Shown here one piece after another: positions 63,304 through 64,000 of a stretch of 64,000 nucleotides of DNA. Numbering within the stretch: position 1 is the stretch's first letter; each line of letters opens with the position of its first letter. This DNA comes from Affinibrenneria salicis (GTDB lineage Bacteria > Pseudomonadota > Gammaproteobacteria > Enterobacterales > Enterobacteriaceae): contig NZ_VYKJ01000006.1 of NCBI RefSeq assembly GCF_008710095.1, positions 124,001-188,000 on the forward strand, in the 5' to 3' direction. The notes under the pieces were generated by a model. It searched no databases, was not told where the DNA came from, and was given only the letters and a program-made list of their open reading frames with translations. A program made the position numbers and the translations under genes.

Positions 63304-64000
63304 TTAGGGTTTTTCCGTAGTCATCAACGTTTTCTGCGCCGCCATACGCGCCTGGCGGGCGAGCAGATGATAGATCAGAAAGGCGAGCACGAAGGTGGCC
63401 GGCGCCGACAGGGTCGACCACTGGCTGCCGCTGTGCATCAGAATAATACCGACGATGACGCTGCCAAACCAGGCGATCAGGCCGCTGGGGTTGAAGGTGA
63501 CTTGCCTGGCGGGCGGCGTCTGACGGCCGGACAGCAGAATACTGCTGAGCGCGATGCCGACCCAGGCGACCACGAACACGCCCTGGTAGGCCAACGCCTG
63601 CAGGATGTAGGCGAATACGTCCGCCAGCATCAGCAGGTAAACCACGACGCCGACGATGCAGGCCCACAGGATGCGGCGGAAACGCAGGCGGAACAGACTA
63701 TCGAAAAACACCTGCATGTTAAGGGTGGCCAGATAATAGTTGGCGGTATTGATGCGCGTCTGGGTGACCCAGACGAAGACCAATCCCCACAGGCCGAGCA
63801 GATTAAGGATCGACAGCACCACCGCGGTTTCGCTCAGCGTCCCTTCGTGCGGAAAGCTGCTGGCGAGATAAATGCCGGCCACGCCATTGAGCAGAAAAGT
63901 GATCAGGTAAAAGGGCATGCCGAAATTGAAGCGGGCATGATAGCGACTGTCCTTCGGCTTGCCGAAACGGGCGTAGTCGAAGGTATACATCATCAGTATC
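63304..64000 (-). CDS. NCS1-type cytosine/purine permease, C-terminal part (5' end outside window)
   Basis: The frame is open at the right edge; 231 codons are seen. It contains about six membrane segments, an early YTFDYARFGKPKDSRYHARF loop and a TQTRINTANYYLATLNMQVF segment, both characteristic of CodB-like NCS1 nucleobase permeases. The apparent ATG at 63993 is internal to the family, so the true start lies beyond 64000. It imports a nucleobase or related compound with a cation. The substrate cannot be told from this part. Confidence 0.75.
   Translation of the reverse strand, partial: ILMMYTFDYARFGKPKDSRYHARFNFGMPFYLITFLLNGVAGIYLASSFPHEGTLSETAVVLSILNLLGLWGLVFVWVTQTRINTANYYLATLNMQVFFDSLFRLRFRRILWACIVGVVVYLLMLADVFAYILQALAYQGVFVVAWVGIALSSILLSGRQTPPARQVTFNPSGLIAWFGSVIVGIILMHSGSQWSTLSAPATFVLAFLIYHLLARQARMAAQKTLMTTEKP

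Overview
The window comes from an enterobacterial (Enterobacterales) chromosome. The block pyrL-pyrBI / ridA / yjgK / argF / rraB / yjgM / yjgN / valS-holC-pepA / lptFG / leuX follows the gene order I know from Escherichia coli. ERIC-like repeats, GC-rich core genes, two beta-glucosidase genes and a peptide/guanidino-type uptake locus suggest a plant-associated member such as Pectobacteriaceae (Brenneria-like). That genus-level guess is inference.

Region 1 (1-9714) is a nitrogen or sulfur scavenging locus. A leftward set encodes a 2-oxoglutarate/Fe(II) oxygenase, a TIM-barrel isomerase-like protein and an agmatinase-family ureohydrolase. A divergent LysR regulator, a homocysteine S-methyltransferase and a four-gene dipeptide-type ABC importer, with both ATPase domains fused in one protein, lie to the right. 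Region 2 (9729-13670) is the four-gene Anbu operon (ATP-grasp, alpha-E, transglutaminase, Anbu peptidase). Region 3 (13851-30685) is the conserved core: RidA, aspartate transcarbamoylase with its attenuator, YjgK, ornithine transcarbamoylase with ARG boxes, RraB, YjgM, YjgN with an M48 peptidase, ValS, HolC, PepA, LptF and LptG, a YjjA-like protein and tRNA-Leu(CAA) leuX.

Region 4 (about 30700-39500) is a decayed genomic island in leuX. It has a P4-type integrase, a strikingly AT-rich membrane protein, relics of IS110 and IS256 elements, two IS3-family elements, an ANR / DUF1493 / DUF3828-like cluster, a heptanucleotide tandem repeat in an amber-interrupted zinc-ribbon-like frame, and an ERIC-like repeat. 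I found no right attachment site.

Region 5 (39554-64000) is accessory but well kept. It holds a DUF1615 lipoprotein, a Lac-family PTS operon with two GH1 phospho-beta-glucosidases and a GntR regulator, and a leftward Aer-like chemoreceptor / receiver / hybrid kinase operon. It continues with a small operon (EamA exporter, DJ-1/PfpI protein, cupin, tautomerase) facing a LysR gene, then an RNA-repair locus (rtcR, rtcB and an RlaP-type nucleotidyltransferase) with a clear sigma-54 promoter. The right end holds a LysR gene, a small unknown frame, a HAD phosphatase and the C-terminal part of an NCS1-type permease cut by the window edge.

The best candidates for less-described biology are the oxygenase-ureohydrolase locus, the EamA/DJ-1/cupin/tautomerase operon, the RtcB-RlaP operon lacking rtcA, and the AT-rich island membrane protein. 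All identifications rest on motif and gene-order recognition by eye; no database search was run.
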